Of a stretch of 64,000 nt of DNA, positions 57,351 to 64,000 are shown one piece after another. Source of the DNA: Thermococcus barossii (GTDB lineage: Archaea > Methanobacteriota_B > Thermococci > Thermococcales > Thermococcaceae). The notes beneath the pieces are model-generated. The model was not told the origin of the DNA, made no database searches, and saw only the letters and a program-made list of their open reading frames with translations. Both the position numbers and the translations under genes were made by a program. The stretch's first letter is position 1; each line of letters begins with the position of its first letter. Location of the stretch: the NCBI RefSeq assembly GCF_002214465.1, contig NZ_CP015101.1, positions 441,013-505,012 of the forward strand, given 5' to 3'.

Positions 57351-59096
57351 ATGATAATCGCCATCATTGACGGCTATACCGATGAACCCGCCGGGCTGGG
57401 TGTTCCGCCCTATCTGGGGATATACCCCCGCTACGCCTACGGGGCCATAAAGAAGGCGAGGAAAGACACCGCGGTTTTCTACCTGACCATAGACGACCTC
57501 CGGGCCACTTTTGATGGTGAGAGGGGGATAGCCACCAAGAACAAAACTCCCAACTTCCCGAAAACCCGGGAAATACTCAAGAAGGCGGACGTTATCGTCT
57601 ACATCGGCGGTCTTCATACGCCGGGCAAGTATCTCTCGGCGGTGCCCTCCCAGGTGGAGGAAGTGGCCAGGTTCCTGAAGCCCCTTAATGGAATCAAAAT
57701 CCTTGGAGGTCCGGCCTTCATGGGGTCGGCCCATGCGGGGGGCACAAAGATAAGCTCCCGCGAGCTGATGATGGCGGAGGCGGTTTTTGACCACATAGTT
57801 TACGGTGACCTTGAGGCGTTTCTCCACGATTTCCTGATAAGTCCCAGGGATGCCGACCCTTTCCGCTTCAGAACCTATGATGAGCTAAGGGATTACTCCC
57901 TCCTCGGGGCGGAAGTGGTAAGGCAGTTCCCCGATTATCCGGATTTCGTTATAGTTGAGATTGAGACCCAGAGGGGCTGTCCAAAGGCCATGGGGATTGG
58001 GGGTTGCTCCTTCTGCACCGAGCCCGTGCGCTATAAGGTTGTGGAAAACCGGCCTGTGGAAGACATAATCCGGGAAGTTGAGGTGCTCTACAGGCTCGGC
58101 GTCAGGCACTTTCGCGTTGGAAGGCAGAGCTGTATCTTCTCCTACATGGCAGAACCGAACGCTCGCGTTCCCGTTCCAAATCCGGAGGCGATAGAGAAGC
58201 TCTTCGTCGGAATTCGGTCGGTCGCGCCCGACGTGAAGACGCTTCACGTTGATAACGCCAACCCCGCGGTAATCGCCAACTATCCGGAGGAAAGCATCAG
58301 AATCGCGAAGGCACTCATAAAATACGGGACCTCCGGAAACGTCGTGGCCTTTGGGCTTGAAAGTGCCGACCCCAAAGTTGCCAAGCTGAACAATCTGAAC
58401 GCGACTGCGGAGGAAACCTACGAAGCCGTCAGGCTCTTGAACGAGGTTGGGGGAAAGCGGGGCCCAAACGGCATGCCCTGGCTTCTCCCGGGAATCAACA
58501 TCATCTTTGGCCTGCCCGGGGAGACCAAAAAGAGCTACGAACTCACGTTCCAGTTCCTTAAGCGGCTTCTCGACGATGGGCTAATGGTTCGCAGGATAAA
58601 CATCCGTCAGGTTGTCGTGTTCCCCGGAACGCCTCTTTGGCGCATGAGGGACCGGGTCAAGACCGAGAAGCACAAGAGGCTCATCCAGCATTACAAGTAC
58701 AAGATACGGCACGAGATTGACCTTCCAATGCTGAAGCGTCTCGTCCCAGTGGGAACTGTTCTCAGGGACGTTCGTGCCGAGGTCTTTGAGAACGGCCTCA
58801 CCTATGGGAGGCAGATAGGCAGCTATCCCCTCATCGTGGGGATTCCAAAGGAGGTCAAACTTAACAGGTTCTACAGCGTCCTCATCGTCGGGCATGGCTT
58901 TAGGAGCATTACGGGCGTTCCGGTTCCGATAAACGTGAACACCGAGACGCCCAGGGTTCTTCAGCATCTGCCGGGGATTGGGAGGAAGAACGTTGTGAGA
59001 ATTCTGGCAAAGCGTCCATTCAGGGATGAGAAAGAGTTCTTCCTGACGGTTGGAGAGGATAAAAGGAAAATTCTGGATGGGCTTATCACCGTGTAG
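57351..59096 (+). CDS. Radical SAM protein with C-terminal HhH (COG1031 type)
   Basis: This 581-residue protein has an N-terminal about 180-residue Rossmann-like region (IGGLHTPGKYLSAVPSQVEEVARFLKPL), like B12-binding radical SAM proteins, then the radical SAM barrel. The cluster motif is spaced C-x8-C-x2-C (RGCPKAMGIGGCSFC) instead of C-x3-C-x2-C. After HVDNANPAV and NIIFGLPGETKKSYELTFQFLKRL comes a TRAM-like strand region and a helix-hairpin-helix (LQHLPGIGRKNVVRILAKRPF). That end implies nucleic-acid binding, so an RNA or DNA modification is likely; the reaction is unknown. The start is nearly leaderless behind ATTTTTAAAAG. Confidence 0.85.
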   Translation: MIIAIIDGYTDEPAGLGVPPYLGIYPRYAYGAIKKARKDTAVFYLTIDDLRATFDGERGIATKNKTPNFPKTREILKKADVIVYIGGLHTPGKYLSAVPSQVEEVARFLKPLNGIKILGGPAFMGSAHAGGTKISSRELMMAEAVFDHIVYGDLEAFLHDFLISPRDADPFRFRTYDELRDYSLLGAEVVRQFPDYPDFVIVEIETQRGCPKAMGIGGCSFCTEPVRYKVVENRPVEDIIREVEVLYRLGVRHFRVGRQSCIFSYMAEPNARVPVPNPEAIEKLFVGIRSVAPDVKTLHVDNANPAVIANYPEESIRIAKALIKYGTSGNVVAFGLESADPKVAKLNNLNATAEETYEAVRLLNEVGGKRGPNGMPWLLPGINIIFGLPGETKKSYELTFQFLKRLLDDGLMVRRINIRQVVVFPGTPLWRMRDRVKTEKHKRLIQHYKYKIRHEIDLPMLKRLVPVGTVLRDVRAEVFENGLTYGRQIGSYPLIVGIPKEVKLNRFYSVLIVGHGFRSITGVPVPINVNTETPRVLQHLPGIGRKNVVRILAKRPFRDEKEFFLTVGEDKRKILDGLITV

Positions 59097-59871
59097 CCGT
59101 GCTGTTCTCCGGCCAGGAGAACCCTATGATGTTCTCTATGAGCACAATCTCTGCTCTCAGAGTCTCGTCGGTGGTTCCCTCTATTACCAGAGTGCCCTTA
59201 CGGGGGGCAAATATTCTGTTCTCCGTTGCCCCCTCAGCTGGTCCCAAGAGGATTATGGCCAGATGATTCTCGTTTCCAAGCTTACCGCGTCCTATGTCAA
59301 CCTTTGTCCAGAAGTTCAGATAGACCTTCCTGTACCTGAGCCACGTCTGGTTGAATGCATACTGCTTGGCGGTGGCGTTATCGTAACCCATCTGGAGCCC
59401 CTTTATGTAATAGTTGGTCGTGAATATGTTGGACACAACGCCCGATATCTCCGAGACGGCCAGCGTCCGATACTTGCAGTCTCCAACGTACAGCTGGGGT
59501 GCATCCTTGCAGTTGGTGACCGAGGGATCGCCCATCACTATGGTGAAGTACTCGTAGAAGCTCCTTATCGTTAGGTTTAGATCAACCTCTGGGCTTCCCG
59601 TTATGTAGCTGTCTATCGTGATGTTAAAGAGCTTTGAGCCGGAGGGAGGCCTTGTACCCTCTTCAATCAGCTCTTGGTATTGGTCTGCGGTAAGGGCGTA
59701 GAACTGTCCCGAAGGTGTGTAAATCATTACGTACTGGGTGGATGCTTTGGGATTCCCCGGATTTATCACGTTGCCAAAGCCATGGTACGAGTAGAGCACG
59801 TAGCCGATTGGAGCAACAACCACCAGGAGAACTATGAGAACCACTGCGAGCCTCTTTTGATCCAATGTCAA
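59086..59871 (-). CDS. Membrane-anchored protein downstream of the S-layer gene
   Basis: This 261-residue protein has one N-terminal membrane helix (about 8-29) and an extracellular remainder. Many N-x-S/T sequons (FNITID, LNLTIRS, DNATAK, FNQTW, ENSTATR) and two cysteines (TNCKDA, GDCKYR) could form a disulfide. The start is TTG behind GGGGG, 39 nt after the S-layer stop, so it is probably in the same operon. No family was recognised. An S-layer assembly or anchoring role is inferred from location and topology. Overlaps the convergent radical SAM gene by 11 nt. Confidence 0.6.
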   Translation of the reverse strand: MTLDQKRLAVVLIVLLVVVAPIGYVLYSYHGFGNVINPGNPKASTQYVMIYTPSGQFYALTADQYQELIEEGTRPPSGSKLFNITIDSYITGSPEVDLNLTIRSFYEYFTIVMGDPSVTNCKDAPQLYVGDCKYRTLAVSEISGVVSNIFTTNYYIKGLQMGYDNATAKQYAFNQTWLRYRKVYLNFWTKVDIGRGKLGNENHLAIILLGPAEGATENRIFAPRKGTLVIEGTTDETLRAEIVLIENIIGFSWPENSTATR

Positions 59872-59910
59872 AACCCCCAGAAAAGGGAATTAAAAGAGAA
59901 GGAAAGGCCT

Positions 59911-61749
59911 TCAGAGGCCAGCGAGGTACTCCATAAGGGCCTCAGCGGCAACCTTGGTCTCGTCCCTGGTGGCACCGGCGACGATGACGACGTCGTAGCC
60001 GCCAAGGGCGTCCTGGATGTACTCGATGTCGCCTGGGCTGTTGTACCAGTCAACCTTGCTGATGTTCTGCTCGACGAGCCACTTGGTAAGGCTGTTGGCA
60101 ACCGGACCGCCGATGAGGATGAGGTTCGCTCCGGGGTCTTCCATGCTGACCTCGTAGTCCATGACGGTTATCGGAGCGGTGAGCGGCTTGAGCATGGTGA
60201 CGTCGCCGTAGATGCCCTCAACCTTGTAGTCAGTGTCGAGGACGTCGTCGCCGACCTTGAGCTCCTTCTCGACGACCTTGCCCTCCTTCTCCTTGAGGCA
60301 GATGTAGGCGTAGGCGACGATGAAGTCTTTGTCCTCCGGGTCACCGCCGTTTCCGTTGATGTCCCAGTCGCTGTATCCAGCCTCCTCAAGCTTGACCTCG
60401 TTGAGGGTCTTCATCTCGAACTTGTAGAACAGGTTGTAGGTGCCGAAGATGTCAACCGGGTTGCCCTTGAGCTCGTCCTTGTTGGTAAGGGTTATGTTGG
60501 TTATGGTGTCGTTGTTGACGGTGTTGATGGTCATCTCCCACTCGATGCCATCGTAGGTCAGGGTGTTGCCGGTCTCCCAGCTCTGGACATCAACCCTGGC
60601 GGCAATGCTGGCTATGAGGTGGCCGTCGATACCGACGAAGGTGTCCAGCAGGGTGAGGACGACCTTTCCGTCTCCGAAGATGTCAACGTCCTGGCCCTCC
60701 TCAAGGATCTTCTGGTCGCTCTCCTGGCCGGTGACGGCGTTCTTAACGACAACAAGGGCCCTCTGGTCGATGATGCTTATGTCAAGGACGGTGACTATCC
60801 AGTCAGTACCCTCGATGGCCTGTGGCTGGCCAACCTGGTACCAGGCCTCACCCTTGTCGAGACCGGCGGTGAACTTGTTCTCACCGACGCTGAGGACGTA
60901 GAAGCTCTGGCCAAACACGGTGAAGGTGTCGCCGGCCTTCACTCCCTCGCTGTAAACCTCGGTGTCAGTGATGGTTCCATCGGCATCAGATTCATCGTCG
61001 GCGTCGCCGATGTACCAGCTGGTGCTGGTACCGGTCTCTGGATCGACACCCCACTCTGGGTAGCCGTCCAGTATAGTCTCGGTCTTCTCAACGGTGTAGT
61101 TGTAGAGGACGTAGTCAACGAAGACGGTGACGTTGCCTGGAGTGATAACTATGTCAGCATCCTTTGGTGGGTAGTCCTTATCCCACTCGCTCGGGTCCTT
61201 GGACTTGAGCTCAATGTTCTGGATGTGTATGTTCCAGTCGATGAGCTTCTCGTCACCTATCTTGTCTTGGTCCTCAATCTCGACTGTAAAGTTGTACCAG
61301 GACTTCCACTCGTTGTAAGTCATGTCGTAGGCCGCGCCAGAGTCCGCGCCGTTCCACCAGTAGTCTGCCGGGAGGTCCTCGTACTTGTAGACCCAGTCAG
61401 CTACGGCGCCGTGGGCTTCGATGGTGGTGTAGTTGTAAGCGTAGATTGTGTCCTTCCAGAGGGTCTCCGGCGGGTACTCGGCCTTGATCTTCACGTAGCC
61501 GTTCTGAATCTCGGCCTGCTCTGTGGTGTAGAGCATGCTGCCAAGGGCAACGGCAATGTCAGCGGCGCTGGCAACGTCCATAGCAGCAGCGGTACTTCCA
61601 ACGACGATTTTAACGTTCGGGGTTCCATCGGCGTTAACGAAGAAGTCCTTCGGTATGTTCGGAACGGTCGGCTGAGCGCTGGCAAAGCCCATGGTGGCTC
61701 CAACCATTGCGGCACCAATTGCAAGGGCCGCGATCTTCTTCACTTTCAT
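59911..61749 (-). CDS. S-layer protein
   Basis: This 612-residue major surface protein has a cleavable signal (MKVKKIAALAIGAAMVGATMGFASA), then the S-layer N-terminal module (FVNADGTPNVKIVVGSTAAAMDVASAADIAVALG) found in Thermococcales and Methanococcales surface proteins. A large acidic beta-rich centre follows. The C-terminal module (LILIGGPVANSLTKWLVEQ...YDVVIVAGATRDETKVAAEALMEYLAG) is the matching half. Strong codon bias, AAGGAGGTG and an ideal TATA box fit a highly expressed gene. N-glycosylation sequons are present (NYTTIEA, NFTVEIE, NYTVEK). Confidence 0.92.
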   Translation of the reverse strand: MKVKKIAALAIGAAMVGATMGFASAQPTVPNIPKDFFVNADGTPNVKIVVGSTAAAMDVASAADIAVALGSMLYTTEQAEIQNGYVKIKAEYPPETLWKDTIYAYNYTTIEAHGAVADWVYKYEDLPADYWWNGADSGAAYDMTYNEWKSWYNFTVEIEDQDKIGDEKLIDWNIHIQNIELKSKDPSEWDKDYPPKDADIVITPGNVTVFVDYVLYNYTVEKTETILDGYPEWGVDPETGTSTSWYIGDADDESDADGTITDTEVYSEGVKAGDTFTVFGQSFYVLSVGENKFTAGLDKGEAWYQVGQPQAIEGTDWIVTVLDISIIDQRALVVVKNAVTGQESDQKILEEGQDVDIFGDGKVVLTLLDTFVGIDGHLIASIAARVDVQSWETGNTLTYDGIEWEMTINTVNNDTITNITLTNKDELKGNPVDIFGTYNLFYKFEMKTLNEVKLEEAGYSDWDINGNGGDPEDKDFIVAYAYICLKEKEGKVVEKELKVGDDVLDTDYKVEGIYGDVTMLKPLTAPITVMDYEVSMEDPGANLILIGGPVANSLTKWLVEQNISKVDWYNSPGDIEYIQDALGGYDVVIVAGATRDETKVAAEALMEYLAGL

Positions 61750-61772
61750 TTTCCCAACACCTCCTTAAGCTT

Positions 61773-61784
61773 GGGCTTACGCCC
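61773..61784 (-). promoter_or_regulatory. Hairpin in the S-layer mRNA leader
   Basis: On the RNA strand GGGC-GUAA-GCCC forms a 4-bp stem closed by a GNRA tetraloop in the roughly 60-nt leader, about 12 nt upstream of AAGGAGGTG. Such a stem could protect an abundant mRNA from 5' decay or tune translation (inference). Confidence 0.35.
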
Positions 61785-61830
61785 TGGGATGGTCTAATAT
61801 GTATTGTCAATGACTTTCTACCCGGTTAGG

Positions 61831-61844
61831 GTATATATACTTTT
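61831..61844 (-). promoter_or_regulatory. Strong TATA box of the S-layer operon
   Basis: On the minus strand the sequence reads AAAAGTATATATAC, with a purine-rich BRE-like stretch GCGAAAA upstream. Transcription should start near 61810, giving a leader of about 60 nt. The rest of the 61750-61949 gap shows no gene. Confidence 0.6.
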
Positions 61845-61949
61845 CGCTTTCAGACCCTTTCTCCGCTTAAAAGAAGCTCGCTCATTGCCGTAAAAATGAA
61901 AGGGAGCTTAATTAAATGCCTATAGGCTTTTCGCCTTTTGCCGATAATA

Positions 61950-62792
61950 TCAAGGGTTTAATTTGAACTCCGTGTTCTTCTTCTCCATGAGTTGCCTTTT
62001 CACAGGCCTTGTAACCAGCTCGTTAACGAAGCCTCCGATGTCGGTCAGAGTATTCTGGAGTTCATTGGCGGTTACGTCTATTATCTCCGGTTCCAGGATT
62101 GAGATGGCCACTGGGGCATATTTGGCAGTAAGCTGGACCAGAGTCTCGAACGGGGAGAGTAGTTCCGCCGCAAGGAGGCCTTTGAAACTCTCGCCTTCCA
62201 TTTCCCCCTGGACGACAAGCTTGTTTATTCTGCATCCCTCAATGCTGAGAGCCTTCCCCATGGTAGTTTTAATGGCCTCTTCGCTCTCCCCGAAAACCTC
62301 TATGACAAAGCGGTACAGGATGTTTCTGTCCTCGACGATAAGCTCCTCTATCTCATCCCTAGAATAGCTAATCCTGGGCTCGGGAATGTCATCGAGCTTT
62401 GGATACACAGCCAGGCCACCAAACTGCTTCATGAGCTTCCCCATAAAGAGAGATACTTCCCCGAGCGTTTTCATAAGATCCTTGGCCGCTATTTCCAGTT
62501 TCCCCGGTTTGAGAACCTCGACCACCGCGGGAGAATACCTGAGGGTCAGGCGAACGATGTCACCAAAACTTCCGGCCACCTGGGCCTCTATGACCCCTGA
62601 GTACTTGAGAAGCTCATCTTCCGGACTCTCTATAACATCTTCCAGTTTTACGTACTTGATCTTGACACCCTTCTCATTCCGTAGGTTCTTAGCTGTCTCC
62701 TCCAAGGCCCTTTCTAAAACTTTCTTGTCGTTCCCGACACCTTCGATGTAAAAGATAACCTCGATTTCGGCCAATTTCACCACCACATCCAC
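61950..62792 (-). CDS. Unknown protein with internal tandem duplication
   Basis: This soluble protein of about 280 residues is built of two similar halves. Half one (about 10-125) contains SGVIEAQVAGSFGDIVRLTL, RYSPAVVEVLKPGKLEIAA and DLMKTLGEVSLFMGKLM. Half two (about 160-265) contains KGLLAAELLSPFETLVQLTA, KYAPVAISILEPEIIDVTA and ELQNTLTDIGGFVNELV. Each half starts with a ferredoxin-like strand-helix (EVIFYIEG..., YRFVIEVFG...). No catalytic motif was recognised. The ATG at 62792 overlaps the amrS end; a TTG at 62774 directly behind GGTGGTGA is an alternative. It is co-directional with and overlaps amrS, so co-expression is likely. Confidence 0.65.
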   Translation of the reverse strand: MDVVVKLAEIEVIFYIEGVGNDKKVLERALEETAKNLRNEKGVKIKYVKLEDVIESPEDELLKYSGVIEAQVAGSFGDIVRLTLRYSPAVVEVLKPGKLEIAAKDLMKTLGEVSLFMGKLMKQFGGLAVYPKLDDIPEPRISYSRDEIEELIVEDRNILYRFVIEVFGESEEAIKTTMGKALSIEGCRINKLVVQGEMEGESFKGLLAAELLSPFETLVQLTAKYAPVAISILEPEIIDVTANELQNTLTDIGGFVNELVTRPVKRQLMEKKNTEFKLNP

Positions 62793-63823
62793 TTATATCG
62801 CTTTTTTTTGTACGTACCTACCACGGGGATGGGTTCGCCGCAGTATTTGCACTTCCCATCCTCGATGTTGTACTCGGTGATTTTGAATCCCCAGCGGACT
62901 ATTAAAGGTTTGCCGCACTTCGGGCAGTATGTGTTCTCCCCCTCGTGTCCCGGCACGTTGCCGATGTAGACGAACTTTAAGCCCTCTTCCCTGGCAACGC
63001 GGTAGGCCATCTCAACCGTCTCTATCGGTGTCGGCGGCAGGTGGGAGAGCTTGTAGTGGGGGAAGAAGCGCGAGAAGTGGACAGGAGTATCGTCTCCGAG
63101 CTCTTCAACGACCCAGCTCGCGAAGGCCCTGATTTCTTCCTCCCTGTCGTTGAGCGTCGGGATTATTAGGTAGGTCAGCTCGACGTGGATTCCAAAATCT
63201 TTCTTCGCTATAACAGCAGTCCTCCTGCTCGGCTCGCCACTCGGAACGCTCGCTATCTTCATGTAGAACTCGTCGCTGAAGGCCTTGATGTCTATGTTCA
63301 TCGCATCTATGTACGGCGCCAGCTCCCTGAAGGGCTCCTCGTTGATGTAGCCGTTGGTTATGAGGAGGTTGTAAATCCCCTCCCTTTTAGCGAGCTTTGC
63401 CGTGTCGAGGACGAACTCGTACCAGATGACCGGCTCGTTGTAGGTGTAGGCTATGCTCTCGCAGGAGTAGCGCTTTGCCATCGCCACGACCATCTCGGGC
63501 GTCATGTCGTGGAGGTATGGGAAGCTCTCGTCGGCCTGGCTTATCTCCCAGTTCTGGCAGTGCTTGCAGTGCATGTTGCAGCCGACGGTGCTTATCGAGA
63601 GGGCGCACGAACCGGGCCAGAAGTGGAAGAGGGGCTTCTTCTCAACCGGGTCGGCGGCTATGGATGACACCTTTCCGTAGTTGAGGGTGTAGAGCTTGCC
63701 CCCGATGTTTTTCCTTATCCTGCAGGAGCCTCTTTTCCCCTCGTTGATGATGCAGTTGAGAGGGCACAGCCTGCACCTCACCTTGCCCCCTTCGAGGGGC
63801 TCCCAGTAGAGGGCCTCGCGCAT
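62777..63823 (-). CDS. amrS: AmmeMemoRadiSam system radical SAM enzyme
   Basis: This 348-residue protein has an N-terminal cysteine cluster (VRCRLCPLNCIINEGKRGSCRIR), then the radical SAM motif GCNMHCKHCQNWEIS (C-x3-C-x2-C), YTYNEPVIWYEF and MNIDIKAFSDEFY. It ends with a zinc-ribbon-like region (CPKCGKPLI...CKYCGEP) and an aromatic tail (RYKWMWW). This is the AmrS member of the AMMECR1/Memo/radical SAM set of unknown reaction; its two usual partners are not in the window. GGTGAGAG precedes the ATG. Confidence 0.93.
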   Translation of the reverse strand: MREALYWEPLEGGKVRCRLCPLNCIINEGKRGSCRIRKNIGGKLYTLNYGKVSSIAADPVEKKPLFHFWPGSCALSISTVGCNMHCKHCQNWEISQADESFPYLHDMTPEMVVAMAKRYSCESIAYTYNEPVIWYEFVLDTAKLAKREGIYNLLITNGYINEEPFRELAPYIDAMNIDIKAFSDEFYMKIASVPSGEPSRRTAVIAKKDFGIHVELTYLIIPTLNDREEEIRAFASWVVEELGDDTPVHFSRFFPHYKLSHLPPTPIETVEMAYRVAREEGLKFVYIGNVPGHEGENTYCPKCGKPLIVRWGFKITEYNIEDGKCKYCGEPIPVVGTYKKKRYKWMWW

Positions 63824-63850
63824 ATCTCTCACCGGATTATAGTTGGCTCA

Positions 63851-64000
63851 CTACCGTTTAAGTTTTTGGTACAGTTCGTAGTACTCCCCCATCGTGAGGA
63901 ACTTTGCTCCCTGCCTCCTGTAGTGATCGATGAGCATTCCGAGGAGCTCTATAGCCTTATTGCCGGTGTTGAACCTGCAGTCCCATCTGATTTTTTCCTT
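63851..64000 (-). CDS. C-terminal end of a polysaccharide deacetylase-like protein (partial)
   Basis: Forty-nine codons enter from the right edge and stop at TAG (63853-63851). The translated end (KIRWDCRFNTGNKAIELLGM, then LIDHYRRQGAKFLTMGEYYE) resembles the last helices of polysaccharide/chitooligosaccharide deacetylase-type proteins, where a TGN-x-A-x2-LL and FLTM-x-EYY pattern closes the barrel. The assignment is tentative because the catalytic part lies outside the window. It is co-directional with amrS and ends 27 nt before it. Confidence 0.5.
   Translation of the reverse strand, partial: KEKIRWDCRFNTGNKAIELLGMLIDHYRRQGAKFLTMGEYYELYQKLKR

Overview
This window is a chromosomal segment of a hyperthermophilic euryarchaeon of the order Thermococcales, most likely a Thermococcus. 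The gene set is archaeal: TBP-interacting protein, exosome Csl4, RNA polymerase subunits L and F, Pus10, archaemetzincin, GatD/GatE, Hjc, an S-layer protein and class I HMG-CoA reductase. Promoters are TATA boxes about 25 nt upstream of short leaders or leaderless starts, ribosome binding sites are GGAGGTGA-like, and arginine codons are mostly AGG/AGA. Genes are tightly packed, often with ATGA/TTGA stop-start overlaps. No insertion sequence, CRISPR array or prophage was seen.

Layout. 1-5 kb: a minus-strand structured RNA cut by the left edge, a DUF357/UPF0212 pair, pyrG flanked by two similar membrane-protein genes, and rps8e. 5-7.2 kb: a secreted GH99-like glycosidase and a headless coding remnant behind the NOG1 GTPase gene. 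7.2-14.8 kb: NOG1, an MBL-fold enzyme, a UppP-like/nucleotidyltransferase/DUF835 overlapping cluster, a four-CBS protein, tRNA-Ser(CGA) and map. 14.8-22.3 kb: TrkH coupled to an ECF-type ATPase, an archaemetzincin-CyaB-helical repeat operon, a TET-type aminopeptidase, a secreted Ig-like protein and hjc. 22.3-30.6 kb: gamma-carbonic anhydrase and cis-prenyltransferase, TIP26, thrS, csl4-DUF2067-rpoL, a GT-C-like membrane protein with an RNase III-like protein, and a TIM-barrel isomerase. 30.6-41.5 kb: SppA, PerM family, divergent dihydropteroate synthase and beta-RFAP synthase, AGOG glycosylase, an ABC-2 exporter, UbiD family decarboxylase, XPB-like helicase, truA and a 31-codon mini-gene. 41.5-49.6 kb: pheTS, tdh, a MinD-like ATPase, hmgA and an AT-richer pair of unknown genes. 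49.6-57.3 kb: gatDE, pus10-rpl21e-rpoF-DUF655-rsmA and a frameshifted ferritin-like gene. 57.3-64 kb: an HhH radical SAM protein, an S-layer operon, a duplicated-domain unknown protein with amrS, and a truncated deacetylase-like gene.

How they fit together. Several loci bear on the envelope and isoprenoid metabolism: HMG-CoA reductase and UbiD (probably the archaeal mevalonate route), cis-prenyltransferase (polyprenyl carrier), UppP-like phosphatase (carrier recycling), a sugar nucleotidyltransferase, a GT-C-like protein and the S-layer. The folP-like gene, beta-RFAP synthase and a COG1237 MBL protein suggest a methanopterin-like or modified-folate cofactor. A large share of the rest is information processing.

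The least explained items are the hypothetical pair at 48.0-49.6 kb with a palindrome at its promoter, the 31- and 24-codon mini-genes, the duplicated-domain partner of amrS, the S-layer companion protein, and the two damaged genes. Family names were assigned by recognising motifs; no database search was run.
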